A stretch of DNA of 64,000 bases from assembly GCA_038049695.1 (NCBI GenBank), contig CP142453.1:21208001-21272000 (forward strand), read 5' to 3'. The stretch comes from Cinnamomum chago (taxonomy: Eukaryota; Streptophyta; Magnoliopsida; Laurales; Lauraceae). A program made the translations under genes and the position numbers. Shown here one piece after another: positions 31,122 to 42,600 of the stretch (the first letter of the stretch is position 1; every line of letters starts with the position of its first letter). The notes beneath the pieces are model-generated. The model ran no database searches. It was not told the origin of the DNA and saw only the letters and a list, made by a program, of their open reading frames with translations.

Positions 31122-32161
31122 ATCCCATTCATATACAAATGTTACATATGTGAAACAAATTATCATGTTCGTCAAAATCATCATTTTCATACTACTGAAT
31201 GAGTATATTCAATGGTTTTAAATGTATATGGATATTTTAGAAGCCTTTTACAAATTTCTCAAAACTCATGGTGGATTTAAGATATGAAACTATACATCTT
31301 AATGCTTACCATTAATATAAATATATTGAAAGGCTCAGACCATGAATTGAGGGCCTACAGAATTGCTAAAAATTAAATCTATTGGTGTTTTAGAAATTAT
31401 TCAAATCTATAAATATTTAAGACAATCAACGCAAAGGGGGTTTATTAGGTCCACAGACAAATTGAATGATTTATAAATAAGTGGCCATTGGAAATTTAAA
31501 AAATATAAAAGTGGTTGATGGAATTTAACCAAATGCAGTCATTGTGTGAAAATGTACCGTGCATAGAGAATTTTTGCAAGTGAAAGATGTGTGAGTTTCA
31601 CACTTATTTTAGGTGTGAGTCATTTTCACACACACCCACTTCCACAAATGAGTGCAAACAATGTGATGTTGCCCGAGGAATCATTTACCTCTACATATGA
31701 GTGCAAACAAACTACCCCCCTAGTGATGAAATGTTGCTTTTGAGTTTCAAAATTTTTACTCTATTACTCTCATCCAGTTCGAACTATTGTATAATCCCAT
31801 GATGCCATTTGTTTGGTGCTTAAGGTAGCTAATAATCCTTTTCACCGATGCGGGGCCCACCCTTATGTGAAATTTCATTTTTAATCTTAAAGAGATAACC
31901 ACCAAGATTGATATCATGAGTAAACTACTTAAATAACCACCAACGTTTTCTCAACATTCCATTTGGAGTTATAACAAAAATATATATATATATATATATC
32001 TACCAAAAAAAAAATCCATTTGGAGTAAAAATTTGGCTAGTTTAGGCCCTTGTCCCCTTCAAACAACCCTTGGACCCCAAACTATAAAGCTTACTACAAC
32101 GTCGTCACCATTAAGGGAAAAAAAAAATTCAATGCACTCACGGTTGAGAAGTGTTGGTACC
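30589..32161. other. intergenic with repeats
   Basis: The segment holds GGCCCGGCCCGG-type words at about 30830 and 31060, a poly-C tract and an (AT)n run at 31980-32000. No gene is supported. Confidence 0.4.
31087..31121 (+). repeat. poly-C tract, 35 bases
   Basis: Uninterrupted run of C following ACAACA. The length should be treated as uncertain because homopolymers are hard to sequence. Confidence 0.85.
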
Positions 32162-32164
32162 TTA

Positions 32165-32490
32165 GGGCCTGTTAGTTTAGATGAATTTCTAACAACATTT
32201 CCAATTGTTTGAGATATTTGGAAATCTAATAAGAGAAATTAATTTTTTAATTTCTTTTAAATTAGTTTTATACTTTAAATGTTTGTCATGTGAAACTCAA
32301 TAGTGAATTTCATAAGTTATCAAACAGAGAGTTTTTGGAATTGAAGGTAGATTGAATTCTTAGGCATGAAATGACTCAAACATAGAATTAGAATTCATTA
32401 AGACTTTAGCAACTTTCTAAATTCCAGCATTTCAAATTTCCTAAATCCTAGTAGACATGAATTCTTCAAGTTCTTATAACTGAACGGCCT
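32165..32490. mobile_element. Tourist-like MITE
   Basis: Ends GGGCCTGTTAGTTTAG and, inverted, AGGCCGTTCAGTTATA. A TTA duplication lies at 32162-32164 and 32491-32493. It is 326 bp and non-coding. Confidence 0.65.
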
Positions 32491-32653
32491 TTAGTTTCAC
32501 ATACATGTGCCTGGATAGTTCCTTGGGTCTTCAAGTGAAAGTATCACCCTTAGAGTAGTAGTCCAATATAGCAAAATACAAAAAATGTATTAAAAAAAAG
32601 AAAAAAAATTGCAACTTCAGCCTTGTGGATGTGGGTTTGAGTAATATTATTTA

Positions 32654-32951
32654 GGGTCTATTTGTTTGCATTAAAACACATTAGAATTGAACACATATAA
32701 TTCATGCTATTACTAGTTAAAAATATAGATCAAAGGTAAATTTTCAATAACGAGTATCAAATGACCCTTCCTTATAGGAAATGAACTACTAAGGTGATGG
32801 TAAGATCATTCATTTCTCATCTTTTTTTGATTAGTTTTCTTATCTTGAGTCTATTTTAAAAAAACTCTCATTTAATCTTTATTTTTAACCACTCATTATT
32901 AGAATCGTATGTATTCAATTCCTATTAATTATAAGCTAGATAAATAGGCCC
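32654..32951. mobile_element. MITE with ~55-bp inverted ends
   Basis: Left GGGTCTATTTGTTTGC and inverted right GGGCCTATTTATCTAG continue in parallel through GAATTGAACACAT / GAATTGAATACAT. The left flank is TTA but the right flank is not, so the duplication is lost or the end is misplaced by a few bases. Confidence 0.6.
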
Positions 32952-32975
32952 AAACATAAATAGAGATATAATTAA

Positions 32976-33078
32976 GGGAAAAAAGCACTATACCTACCTG
33001 GACTTTGGCCGTTTTGCAGAGTGATCCCTGAACTTTGGTATTTGTGACTAAACCTACCTGTAGTTTAAGTTGGCATGC
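32976..33078 (+). repeat. left TIR of element A
   Basis: Contains two copies of an internal motif AACCTACCTG / TACCTACCTG with ACTTTG-type extensions. The same duplicated motif is in the right TIR. Confidence 0.9.
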
Positions 33079-33250
33079 AAAATGGACGGATTCTGTTAGT
33101 ATTAACAGTGTAGGTCGTATAAAATCTGTTTGGTGCATACTGGCGCCAAGTTACTCTCCAAAAATGACATATTTGCCCCTGAATCAGCCTATAAAACATT
33201 GGAAACGTACCAGCCATGTTCTTAGTGAATTTTTTTCTTTCTTTCCAGCC

Positions 33251-33738
33251 ATGGCTTCCTCTCAAAACTCTCAAAACTCCTGCACCCATTGTTCTCGTGG
33301 CCAATACTCTCAACTTGATGGTGAAATTCGTTACTGTCACTGCGGGCATAGGGCTGCTTTGAGAACTTCTCGAACACAGCGCAACATGGGGAGGAGGTTT
33401 CTTGGCTGTGCTCTATATGGGGTTATGCTGTCAACTATCTGATTGTTCTTCTTGATGTATGGTCAATAATGTTATTATTGATGTTATTTTGTTTCAATTT
33501 TTTTTTTCAGATCCAGCCAACGTGTGGATTTTTTGAATGGGTTGATGGAGAAAATGATCAGGTACAAAAGCTATTGGATAAGATTGATGTGCTGGAGAAG
33601 GAAATGAAGACAGTTTGTCGAAGAGAAAAATGTTACCTACGTGTATTGCTGTGGACTTGGGCTGGAATTGTGTTTTTTTTTTTCATGTGCTACCTAGTTG
33701 TGGCTTGGTTCCCTGTAGATGGGTTAGAATTACCATAA
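33251..33738 (+). CDS. GRF zinc-finger membrane protein of element A
   Basis: Exons 33251-33421 and 33511-33738 join in phase 0 (GT at 33422, TTTTTCAG before 33511) to give 132 aa. The GRF zinc finger is complete only after splicing: C29-H-C31-G, an RTSRTQRNMGRRFLGC block (GRRF 47-50, C53), then C62 in CGFFEWVD. A charged helical stretch follows (about 76-97), then a C-terminal hydrophobic segment (about 104-127) that should anchor it in a membrane. Similar small plant proteins are annotated as At4g04775-like; their role is unknown. It lies inside the Mutator element and converges on the transposase. The ATG was chosen because the longer upstream frame is TIR sequence. A role in transposition is inference. 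Confidence 0.8.
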
Positions 33739-34185
33739 GCATATGTATCAGTTGGAATATTTTAATGAAAATGGGTTGGTGAAGTCTGCTTGTCCATGAA
33801 TGCTTTGTTCACTCCTTATTTTGCTCTGAACTTTAATCAACCTGCAATGAGAAAAGCATCATCATCCAAACACTCAATCCAGACAATTTAAAAGGTCATC
33901 TATGCTGCTCCAATCCATCATCATCATCCTAACAGTGAATCCAAACAATAAAAAATGGTCATCTATACTGCTCCAAACAGACATCATCACTCAAACAGTT
34001 TTTTGAAACAGTCATTGACAAACTACATCAGGTTTTCTTAAAACACCATCATCTCCCAAACAGTCTATACCGCCCCATAAACAAATTTATAACATCATCA
34101 TGACAAAGTTTTTTAAAACAGAACCAAAATAAAATCTTACAATATCATCCAGACAAAGTTTTAAAATAGAATCAACATAACATCA
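33739..34185. other. 3' regions between the two convergent element A genes
   Basis: Non-coding. Imperfect repeats of CATCATCATCCAAACAG type and a repeated GGTCATCTAT.CTGCTCCAA unit occupy 33850-34050. Confidence 0.5.
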
Positions 34186-37178
34186 TCAGATTGTGCTGCC
34201 TTTTCCTGCTCCAATCCTCCCTCTACCTCTGGGTGTTGATGTAGACCTCACTTCTTGTAACTTTCCTCTATCAGTGGTATTACTTGCTGATGAAAGTGGC
34301 TGTGAAGCTGGCAACGGCTGAGAAAAAGATTGTCTGACTCTCCCCTGAACAATCAAAATTTTCAATACAGTAGTTAGTAAATGCATGCATATAATCTAGT
34401 TAGAAGAAAAAGTATAAAACATGGGTGAAAGTATTGTACCCTATGTGCTGGCATGGGCTGTGATGCTGGGTGCGAAGCTGGCATAGGCTGAGAAGGTGGC
34501 ATGGGCTGTGATGCTGCCATGGGCTGTGATGAAGCTGTCATGGGCTGTGATGCAGAATGAAATAGTCTTGAATTTGGATGCACTGGTCCCTTGCAAGACC
34601 TGGCATTATGGCCTGTTTTCAAGCATCTAGCACAAGTCATTGTTCTGTTCCTTCTGGAAACTCTACTGGAACTATGTACCTCATCCGCTTCCCTCCTCCT
34701 CAACTTCCTTGGCCTACCTGCAGGTCTTCTATACAATGGAGGAGCAACTGGTTCCATTCCACTTTCTATCCAATCATGCATGCCAGGTACAGCGTGTATC
34801 ATACTACTATATGCATTCAAATACATCTCTTTGCTGTAGCATTCATGAATATAATCTTCAGGCCTTCCTTGATTCATGTATATACATGCTATGGCATGCT
34901 TACAAGGTATCCCAGTCAAATCCCACATTCTGCATAAACATGTTCTACTCTCAATGTTCACAACATAAGTTTTGGTAAAACAGTCAACCTCAAACTCACC
35001 TCTGCCTGACCAATTGGGAAAACAATGACTGCTGTCATGCTTGTTTTTTTCCAACTTCTCCAATATCGCAGGACATATTGTCCCATCATATTTAGTCATT
35101 CCTTTTAACTTCACTTGAGTTCTAATCATAAGTTTCCTCCTGACACACTCAAGCAAACTAACAATTGGTTTCTCCCTAGCTTCAAGTATGTAACTGTTGA
35201 AAGATTCACAGAGGTTATTTGTTAATGCATCACATTTGGCCCTTGTAGTAAAATGAGATCTGGCCCACCTGTTTGGATTAGCAGATATCAGCCAATTATA
35301 TGCAGCCTGGTCCATCTCTTTCACCCTCTGCATATGACTATCAAACTCTCTGGGTGATCCACATGATGCTGCAGCCCACATAGCATCTTTCAATAATTTG
35401 CCTCTAAACAATTTTTTGAAGTTATCATACATATGTCGCAGACAGTGCCTGATTTCAGCAGTAGGAACTACTACCTCAAAAGCTGCGTCAAGCCCTTTCT
35501 GTCTATCAGACAAAAAAATCCAGCCCATGTCACCCCCATTTCCAATGTCATCAATTAATGATTTCAAAAACCAAGTCCATGAGTCCAAATTTTCAGCCTC
35601 TACAACAGCCATTGCAATTGGGAACATATTATCATTCCCATCTCTACCAACTGCAGCCAACACTTGTCCACCATAACTACCTTTGAGGAAGCACCCGTCT
35701 AGGCCAATTATGGGTCTACATCCACCAACGAACTCTACCTTTTGTGCCTCATAACAGACGTACAATCTCTGAAAATTTGGAATTCTATCCATGTGAGGTC
35801 TTTGTGTCACCACAAATATACTAGTGTTGGGATTGTACTTCTGGACAGTGACACAATAGTCCCTCAATCTAGTGTATTGGATTCTAATATCTCCAGAGAT
35901 GTTATCTGATGCCTTCCTCTTCGCTCGATACAATTTATCCTTCGACAAATTAACCTTTAGTTCTCTTCTCAGCTCTTTTTGCATTGCAGGAATTGACCAT
36001 TTCGGATTGTCACTCATCCTCTGCTGGTATTTAGCAGCTATATAGCTGGAAGTTACCAAGTGATTTTCAAACCTCATACCACATGCATGTTTGGGTTTGA
36101 ATGTCTTAATTTGAAATGTCATCTCACCCTGCATGGGTGATGCATGAATCCTAAACCCACAATCATATTTACAAACAGCCGTGATTCTCTTGTTCTCATT
36201 TTTCAGATATTTAATGTCATAGCCTTGCCTTACAGTCCATTCAACAAGTGCTTGTCTGAAAACTTGTGGACTTGAAAATATCATACCCAACTTCAGTTCA
36301 GGATTCTCCATATCAGTCAGCTCATTAAACTCAGGCCATTTAGACCTGTTGTTCTCATCAGATGAGCTGCACAATGAGTGAAGATCATCCCCATGCTCAT
36401 CATCTGTAACCCAATTCTCATCAACTGGTACTTGTTGTTTTCCTTTATGCACCTGTTCCACATTCTCAGAAGATCCTCTAAAGATATTCTCATCTTCTGC
36501 CTTCTCAATATCCTCATGTAGCTCAGGTGGCTCATCAGGATCTATAGGATTCTCTTCACTTTCAACCTCACTGTCATCATCTAAATGATGCTGCTGGTTT
36601 TGATAATCTCCAACATCAGGATGCTGATGAACATTATCCTCATCATGACCAGCACTTGTTTGAGGATGCTGATGAACATTAGGGTCATCATCACTGTCTT
36701 CATCGCCAGAAGATTCATCATCAACATCAGCAGCATAGTCATCCTCACAATGAAGTTTCCTACTAATTGATGCTACTTCTGCTGCAGGTAACTGCTTCAA
36801 GGGACCTTCGGTGTGAATATTTTGCATCAAGATCTTCCCCTTAGGTGACACTACCATCAAAGGTTCATGTCCCCTCTCTATATAAACAGTCAACACCTTA
36901 CTGTCCTTATAATGTTTTAATAGAATAAATACATCCCTGTCTGATTCAATTCGCATCAAACCATCATCAAAATCCATTCCTGGCACCTTAAAATACATTG
37001 AACTGTTCCCTGGGTACCCTAATTCTATCATACAATCCCTAAACTCAAAAAATGATGCTTTGTCAATATCAAATTCTCTGACTTCATGTACCATACCCCC
37101 AATGTATACACTATTTGGTGGGTCTGTAAAATAACCACCATGGTGGAATTCAATTGTAACTTCATCAAACATCTGCAT
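34186..37178 (-). CDS. Mutator-like (MuDR-type) transposase of element A
   Basis: Exons 34440-37178 and 34186-34344 (GT at 34439, AG before 34344) join in phase to give 965 aa. Order of parts: N-terminal PB1-like domain (about 5-105); an acidic His-rich linker (145-275); a DNA-binding transposon-associated domain with C336/C340 and H364/C366 ligands; the MULE catalytic domain with D494 (GLDGCF), D558 (FLSDRQKG) and E658 (NNLCESFN) as likely DDE residues plus C579-H582; a SWIM finger (C747, C749, C759, H761); GRPRKLRRRE; and a CCHC knuckle (C849, C852, H857, C862). The tail has SQPM repeats and ends in an RGRGR basic patch. It cuts and joins element ends in the nucleus. No frameshift or stop interrupts it. 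Confidence 0.93.
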
Positions 37179-38984
37179 GTAGAACCTTATACCAGTTAAG
37201 AAAAAAACAAAATGTGTAATTTCTTAATCTAACATATGCAATTTCATAATCTTGATCATTTCTATAGTGCTTCTAAATAATATTCTAAATAACATACAAA
37301 CACAAGGTGTAGTGATCATTTTCACATTATAGAACCACCCATGTTCACTACATTTGTTAATGTCAATGTGTGTGCTGTGCATTGATTATGATGTACACAT
37401 AGATCTAAGACATACATCTGACCCTTAAGAAAATGCTAGTTGCATTATAATATTGTTCTCCATATAAAACTAAAGTAAATTAGCTGTTGAAGGTAAGTCA
37501 TTCTGCAGAAAAGCTATAGGGAAGTGTTTCTCCTTTACTTCGTGATTCTCCTTTATTTCAAATGTACTACTCCTAGCTGCTTCTTGTGTGGCAGGAAAAA
37601 TAAAAATACTGCCACTTTATTCCCAACATACTGCACAGAATAATAATCTTGAAATCACATTGCTGAATGAATTGGTCAGGTACCATTTTACAATGCAGCA
37701 TTCATTTTCTACTGTTCAAACAGGAAAAGAAATCCATGGAGATTGAAAAGCATGGACATCAACCTTGTTGGGGATTTAAGAACCACGAGACATCCTTTTG
37801 CTATGGAATCTGTCCATCAAATAAATTCATATAGGAGATCCCAAGGGTTTGCTTTAGATTTATTTATGTTCTGTTGGACAAGACTCCCATTTCAGTATTT
37901 CTATGCTATGGTATAAGGTCATGATGGTGGTGGTGGTGGTGGTGGTGGTGGTGGTGGACAATAACAACGACGATATGTGTATGTGCCTAATCACTTCTCC
38001 ATGATGCCAGCACGGCTAATTCTATTGTATTAGAGAAACAATGAATGTATACATTTGACATCCACTGCTGTCTATCTTGTTGCAACATTCACAGGTGACA
38101 ACGTGTGTTATGGACTTATGGGATTCCACCCCAAACCACCATGGCAACAGTTTAAAAGCATGATCTCGATTTTTTCCCGGATTGATGACCTGAACCCAAC
38201 AGTGACGTCAAAATGAGAGAGCCATGGAAGAAATCCTAATTTTCTTCCGTTCCAAAATGCATACCACTTTGGAATCCATATTTCAAGAAACTATGATAAA
38301 CAACATAGAAAACAGAATCTATGAAATCATTTCAATATACAAAGGGGGTTTAGTAAAACATCAGTTTCAACTGGTTTGTATCGTCGTCACATCAAGAGAG
38401 AAATCATCAACAACTTGCAAACAGTAATATTGGAGAAATGAATGGGCCCCACAAGATGGCATCTTTGATCTCTCTTTCCTTGTCTTCTTCTTCTTCAACC
38501 TTCAAACCCACATACAATCCAACAAGGGTTGACTGTGGTCCCCTCCATGTGTAACAGCCACCATGGCTAACCCACAAAAGTAGCAGACAGGTGGGGTTTC
38601 TATTCCACCAACATTCAAACACAAACAATAAACAAAAGAAACAGATTTTTTCAAGAGGGGACCATTTTCGACAGCGAAAGGTCCTACCAAAGAAACCGTA
38701 TCAGACATCACCATATCAGACAAAAAGGTTCAAAATCTTAAACCCATGGTCATCGGGTATGAGATCATACCTCTGAAACCGCTGATGGACCTTCGGTGTG
38801 GATCTATTGTTCTTCTTGAGAGATCTGATGCATGCAAGGAAGGAGGAGAAGATTTCGCCTAAAATCGCCAGAACCCTAACTGCAAGTGAAAAGGGGAAAA
38901 ACCAGAAAAAATCGCTAACAGTAAAGCGCATATATCAAGGGTAAATTTGTCATTTACTAAATTCCGTCACGGCAGTTAGTATTT
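37179..38984. other. transposase leader/promoter region of element A
   Basis: About 1.8 kb between the right TIR and the transposase start. No coding region is supported. It includes a (GGT)n run and CTGTGGTCCCCTCC at about 38533, a word also present in the TIRs of element B. Confidence 0.5.
37924..37957 (+). repeat. (GGT)n microsatellite
   Basis: About eleven GGT triplets within the leader region of element A. Confidence 0.9.
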
Positions 38985-39087
38985 GCATGTCAACCCAAAG
39001 TACAGGTAGGTTTAGTCACAAATACTAAAGTACATGGGCCACTCTGCAAAACGACCAAAGTACAGGTAGGTATAGTGCTTTTTTCCC
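38985..39087 (-). repeat. right TIR of element A
   Basis: Inverted partner of 32976-33078. It ends exactly at the 9-bp target duplication. Confidence 0.9.
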
Positions 39088-39096
39088 TATAATTAA

Positions 39097-39634
39097 TAAC
39101 CCACTCAATTCCACCTAAGTTGAGGGACTCAAAATTGAAAAATTATTTTAAAAAAAGTATAAAAGGTTTTTACAATTTTTTCAATCAAGTCTTCCCCATA
39201 AGAAAGCTTTAAAAAAGACAAAAAAAAAAAACCTTTATCTTATTATAAAATTTTGGAGTTTATTAACATTTTTCGTCCCCAAAACCAACCAATTTTTTTT
39301 GTTGAAGCAGCCCAACTATGTCATTTGGGTTGGACTTGATCATTTATCTTAAATAATTTATAATAAAAATGATTTAAAAAATAAGATGAGGGCATTCTTG
39401 CCATTTTTCAAACTTTGTTCTCTCATTAATACTTGATTGAAAGAAATACTGAAAACTCTTATACTCTTTTTCAAAACATTAAAACTTTCGTGTACTTTTA
39501 TGTAAATGAGACAAAATTTTCGTGTCCTTTTTTGAGAGATTTTCCCATCCGAAGAAGATTCGACTTCCGTCGAAAGAAGACAAGAGAAACCCTAAAAATT
39601 TCTCTTCTCCGGTCTGCATCTCTCTCTCGAATCC
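39097..39634 (+). promoter_or_regulatory. promoter and 5' leader of the Bet1-type SNARE gene
   Basis: All the sequence left between the Mutator insertion and the start codon. The last 80 nt (CTCTTCTCC, TCTCTCTC) are a pyrimidine-rich leader typical of plant genes. No clear TATA box is placed. Confidence 0.5.
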
Positions 39635-42600
39635 ATGAATTCCAGAAGGTTCGTCTCCAATCCCTTGTTTCATTTCTCCTTTTCCTTTTTAATGTTTTCG
39701 TTTCTTCCAATGATTTCTGCTTCAATTTTGATTCGCTTCGGATGGAAAGAATCCCAGCTATAATTCATCAACTATAGTTTTCTTTCTAGATCTCCTAAAA
39801 CTGCTAGGGTTTTTCATCACCACGTTGTTTACTCTACTTACGCTTTTGTTTTTTTGTTTCTATTTTGATTTGTTCCTGATTTTTTTAGTGGATGTGTAAT
39901 TCCTGTAGACCTAATCCAATCTGTTTCTGCATTAGATTGATCTAAATCTCCACACAAATGCACTATCTTCTTGTTCTTCTTTGATTTATGGTTGTTTTGA
40001 TGTACTGCGAGCTGCTGCAAATGGTTTGTTGATTCAACATGTAAACATGTGATTTGATATATGGTCTGTATCATATGGGCTTAATGGAGTTTATTGAGAG
40101 ACAGTATCAATGGAAAAGGCGCAAATGGCAATGGAGTTGTTTTTGTTAGTTTAACACGATATTTGATGAGTGATTTGGTTCAAAGATTATATATTGATGA
40201 AAAGGGAGGGAAAGGATTCCTGATATTTTTTTATACGGATGATGATCTGCTGCAGTGTTTGCTCAATCTTCAGTTCCCTCAATGAGTTTTATCAGGGACA
40301 CCTGCTGATATTGATTAGGGTGAATATGTGCAAAAACGTTATTTTGAATAAATGTGAATTTTTTTGTTGCCCCCTAGTGATAGGGGAAAAGGTTGTATCT
40401 ATTCCATTGGATCATGCAATTTTGGGTTCTGCAAATCCGCTCTTCATCTTTTTCACCTATTGTTGTCGCATCGCAAACTCTAATTGTTATGTATAACTGT
40501 ATATTTGTATGGACTAGTATCTTCTTTTTGCGTAGTTGAAAAAGTTTGATAAGATTCCATTCTAGTATCAGGGGGCATGGGAAGGGAATGTCTTTGGTTA
40601 GTTTTCAATGTAGAACGCAATTAAGTGCAGTGAGTTTTTATAGCTGACTAGTGGTTGAACTCTAGCCCACAACAAAGCGTGGATACTTTTCACCCTATCA
40701 ATAGCTTTCCTCTTGTTTTAGACTAGGGATTTTATCGGGGAAATACCTCTTTAGACTCTGATACGAGAAGTACATGATGTAAAATTACTAAAATGTGCAA
40801 ATTGTTTTGCGATAGTCACCCACGCATTGCGACCTATCAGCTCATTTAATCTTCCAACCCCAATCACCAATTTCCCTTCTTCCCGCAAAGCTCATATTCT
40901 TGCAAAGTTCTCTCCATACTCATATAATTGCATACCCAACACTTGAAATTTCCATATTCTCCAAACCTCAATCTCACCACCAAACTCGTCGCATATTTTG
41001 GAAAATTCGGTGATTTGGGATCTGCCCATTTCCTACCACAAGAAGCCTAGAGTGCTGAGCACCTTCTTGTAGATCATGATCGGCACGGACAAGACCAACG
41101 ACGAAGTCACCGCCCTGATGGTTCTGAGCTGAAATTTCTCGATCTTTCTCATCTTACCTTCATCTCTTCCTTCATCGATTCTCTTCTAGTTCTCTTGAGC
41201 AAAGATCAGAAGAAATAACAACGATATAAGAAAACAATGGAAAAACCAGACCAAAATTTGCATCTGTAAGAGATTCTCAACAAAAAACATGCAGAAATGA
41301 AAGAGATTCCAACATTTCAAAGTCCTAGATCTGATTTACCTAGAAGCCCTCATCAAGAAATACACTTGTCTTACATTATGTCTCGATATCATGACCTAGC
41401 GATGTCATGAGTCATGACTGGTTCTACCCAGAAGCTTTACAGATCTGAAGGCGGGTAAGGAAGAATGTGATATCTGTGTAGTGGTGTTGGTTTTCGAGCA
41501 CTGGATCTGTAGTCGTGCTTTGCTGGACTGACTGGAATGCTCGTTGCCAAACGTGATTGGACAACTGAGATGGAGGGGGAGGTGGATATAAGTCCTTTTG
41601 GTATTGGTTTGCTTCTGAGCAGTTCATGGTTGTTATCAGTGGCGGAGGGAGGGGGGGTCCATTGCCCCTCCTGGACTTCTTTCAATCACTACAGTACAAG
41701 GGATTGGTTTAAAAAATATGTTAATTTCTTACAAGTTTGCCCTTCCTTATTTACCTTTTTCTCTTTTATAAAAAGATAGAACTTGAAAAGCTAGTTTCTA
41801 AAACACAAGTAAATCCTTCTCCAAAATTTAAGGAGAGTTTTAACGATTTAGTTAAAGTAAATCCTTCTTCCCCTCCCTTTCTCTCCAAATTAATGTAAAT
41901 CTTCGTAAGAGACATTTATCCTCTTGGCTTTTTTAGAAGTCTACAAGTAGTTGGATTTGAGCACCTAGCTATCCATTGGACTCAAATAGGAGTTGGTCCC
42001 ACCATATTTGAGAAAATATTTAAAATAATGTGTACTCAATCTTATGGTGGGCCAACTACTATTGGAGTAAAATTTGGAAAAAATCCACTTAAAAAGAGGT
42101 TGTTTATTCTAAGCATCAATGGTGTGCTATTGGACCAACTACTATTGGATGTTACACAATGAATCTTCACTTTTTTATGGCATTAGTTATCAATGGTGTG
42201 CTCTCAGCCACTCATGCCTCCCCGGGGCGTTATGGCCCATCAAACAATCACAAGTAACCAATCAATGAGTTTTTTTTTTTACCATCCATGTCTACCATAT
42301 CCATTGTGGCCCATTAAATGATTACAAGTAATCAATCAGCAGATTTTTTTTTTATATTAATTATGGGTGGATTGGTTTACATGCGATCAATCCGATATAG
42401 GATCTACTTTGATCAAAGTGAAATACAATTTTTGGTCCTAAAGCAAAGAGTAAATGATTATTCTAAGTGATTTGGATTCATTACAGTGAGCCATATTATT
42501 TTTTCATTTTAGTTATCCTCAAGATTTTGAGAAATTAAGTCTTTAAAAATATTGAATTATTTTCAAATAGAGGGTTTTTTCTCTAAATATTAGTAAAAAA

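Larger units (their letters stand above)
32976..39087. mobile_element. Mutator-like element, complete (element A)
   Basis: A 6112-bp element with 103-bp terminal inverted repeats (32976-33078 and 38985-39087; 11 mismatches by eye). Both ends start GGGAAAAAAGCACTATACCT. A perfect 9-bp duplication TATAATTAA lies at 32967-32975 and 39088-39096, the hallmark of Mutator superfamily insertion. It carries an intact spliced transposase on the minus strand and a second, convergent gene on the plus strand encoding a GRF zinc-finger membrane protein. Everything needed for an autonomous element appears present. The TIRs would serve as promoters for the two inward-reading genes. The insertion ends 538 bp before the start codon of the Bet1-type SNARE gene. 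Confidence 0.93.

Noticed and set aside
33035-33250. Upstream extension of the GRF gene
   Set aside because: The extra codons are terminal inverted repeat sequence; the ATG at 33251 follows a likely leader and starts a Ser/Gln-rich N-terminus.
41040-41130. Coding-like stretch in the SNARE intron
   Set aside because: A short GC-richer segment with codon-like structure, but stops interrupt it and no family is recognisable.
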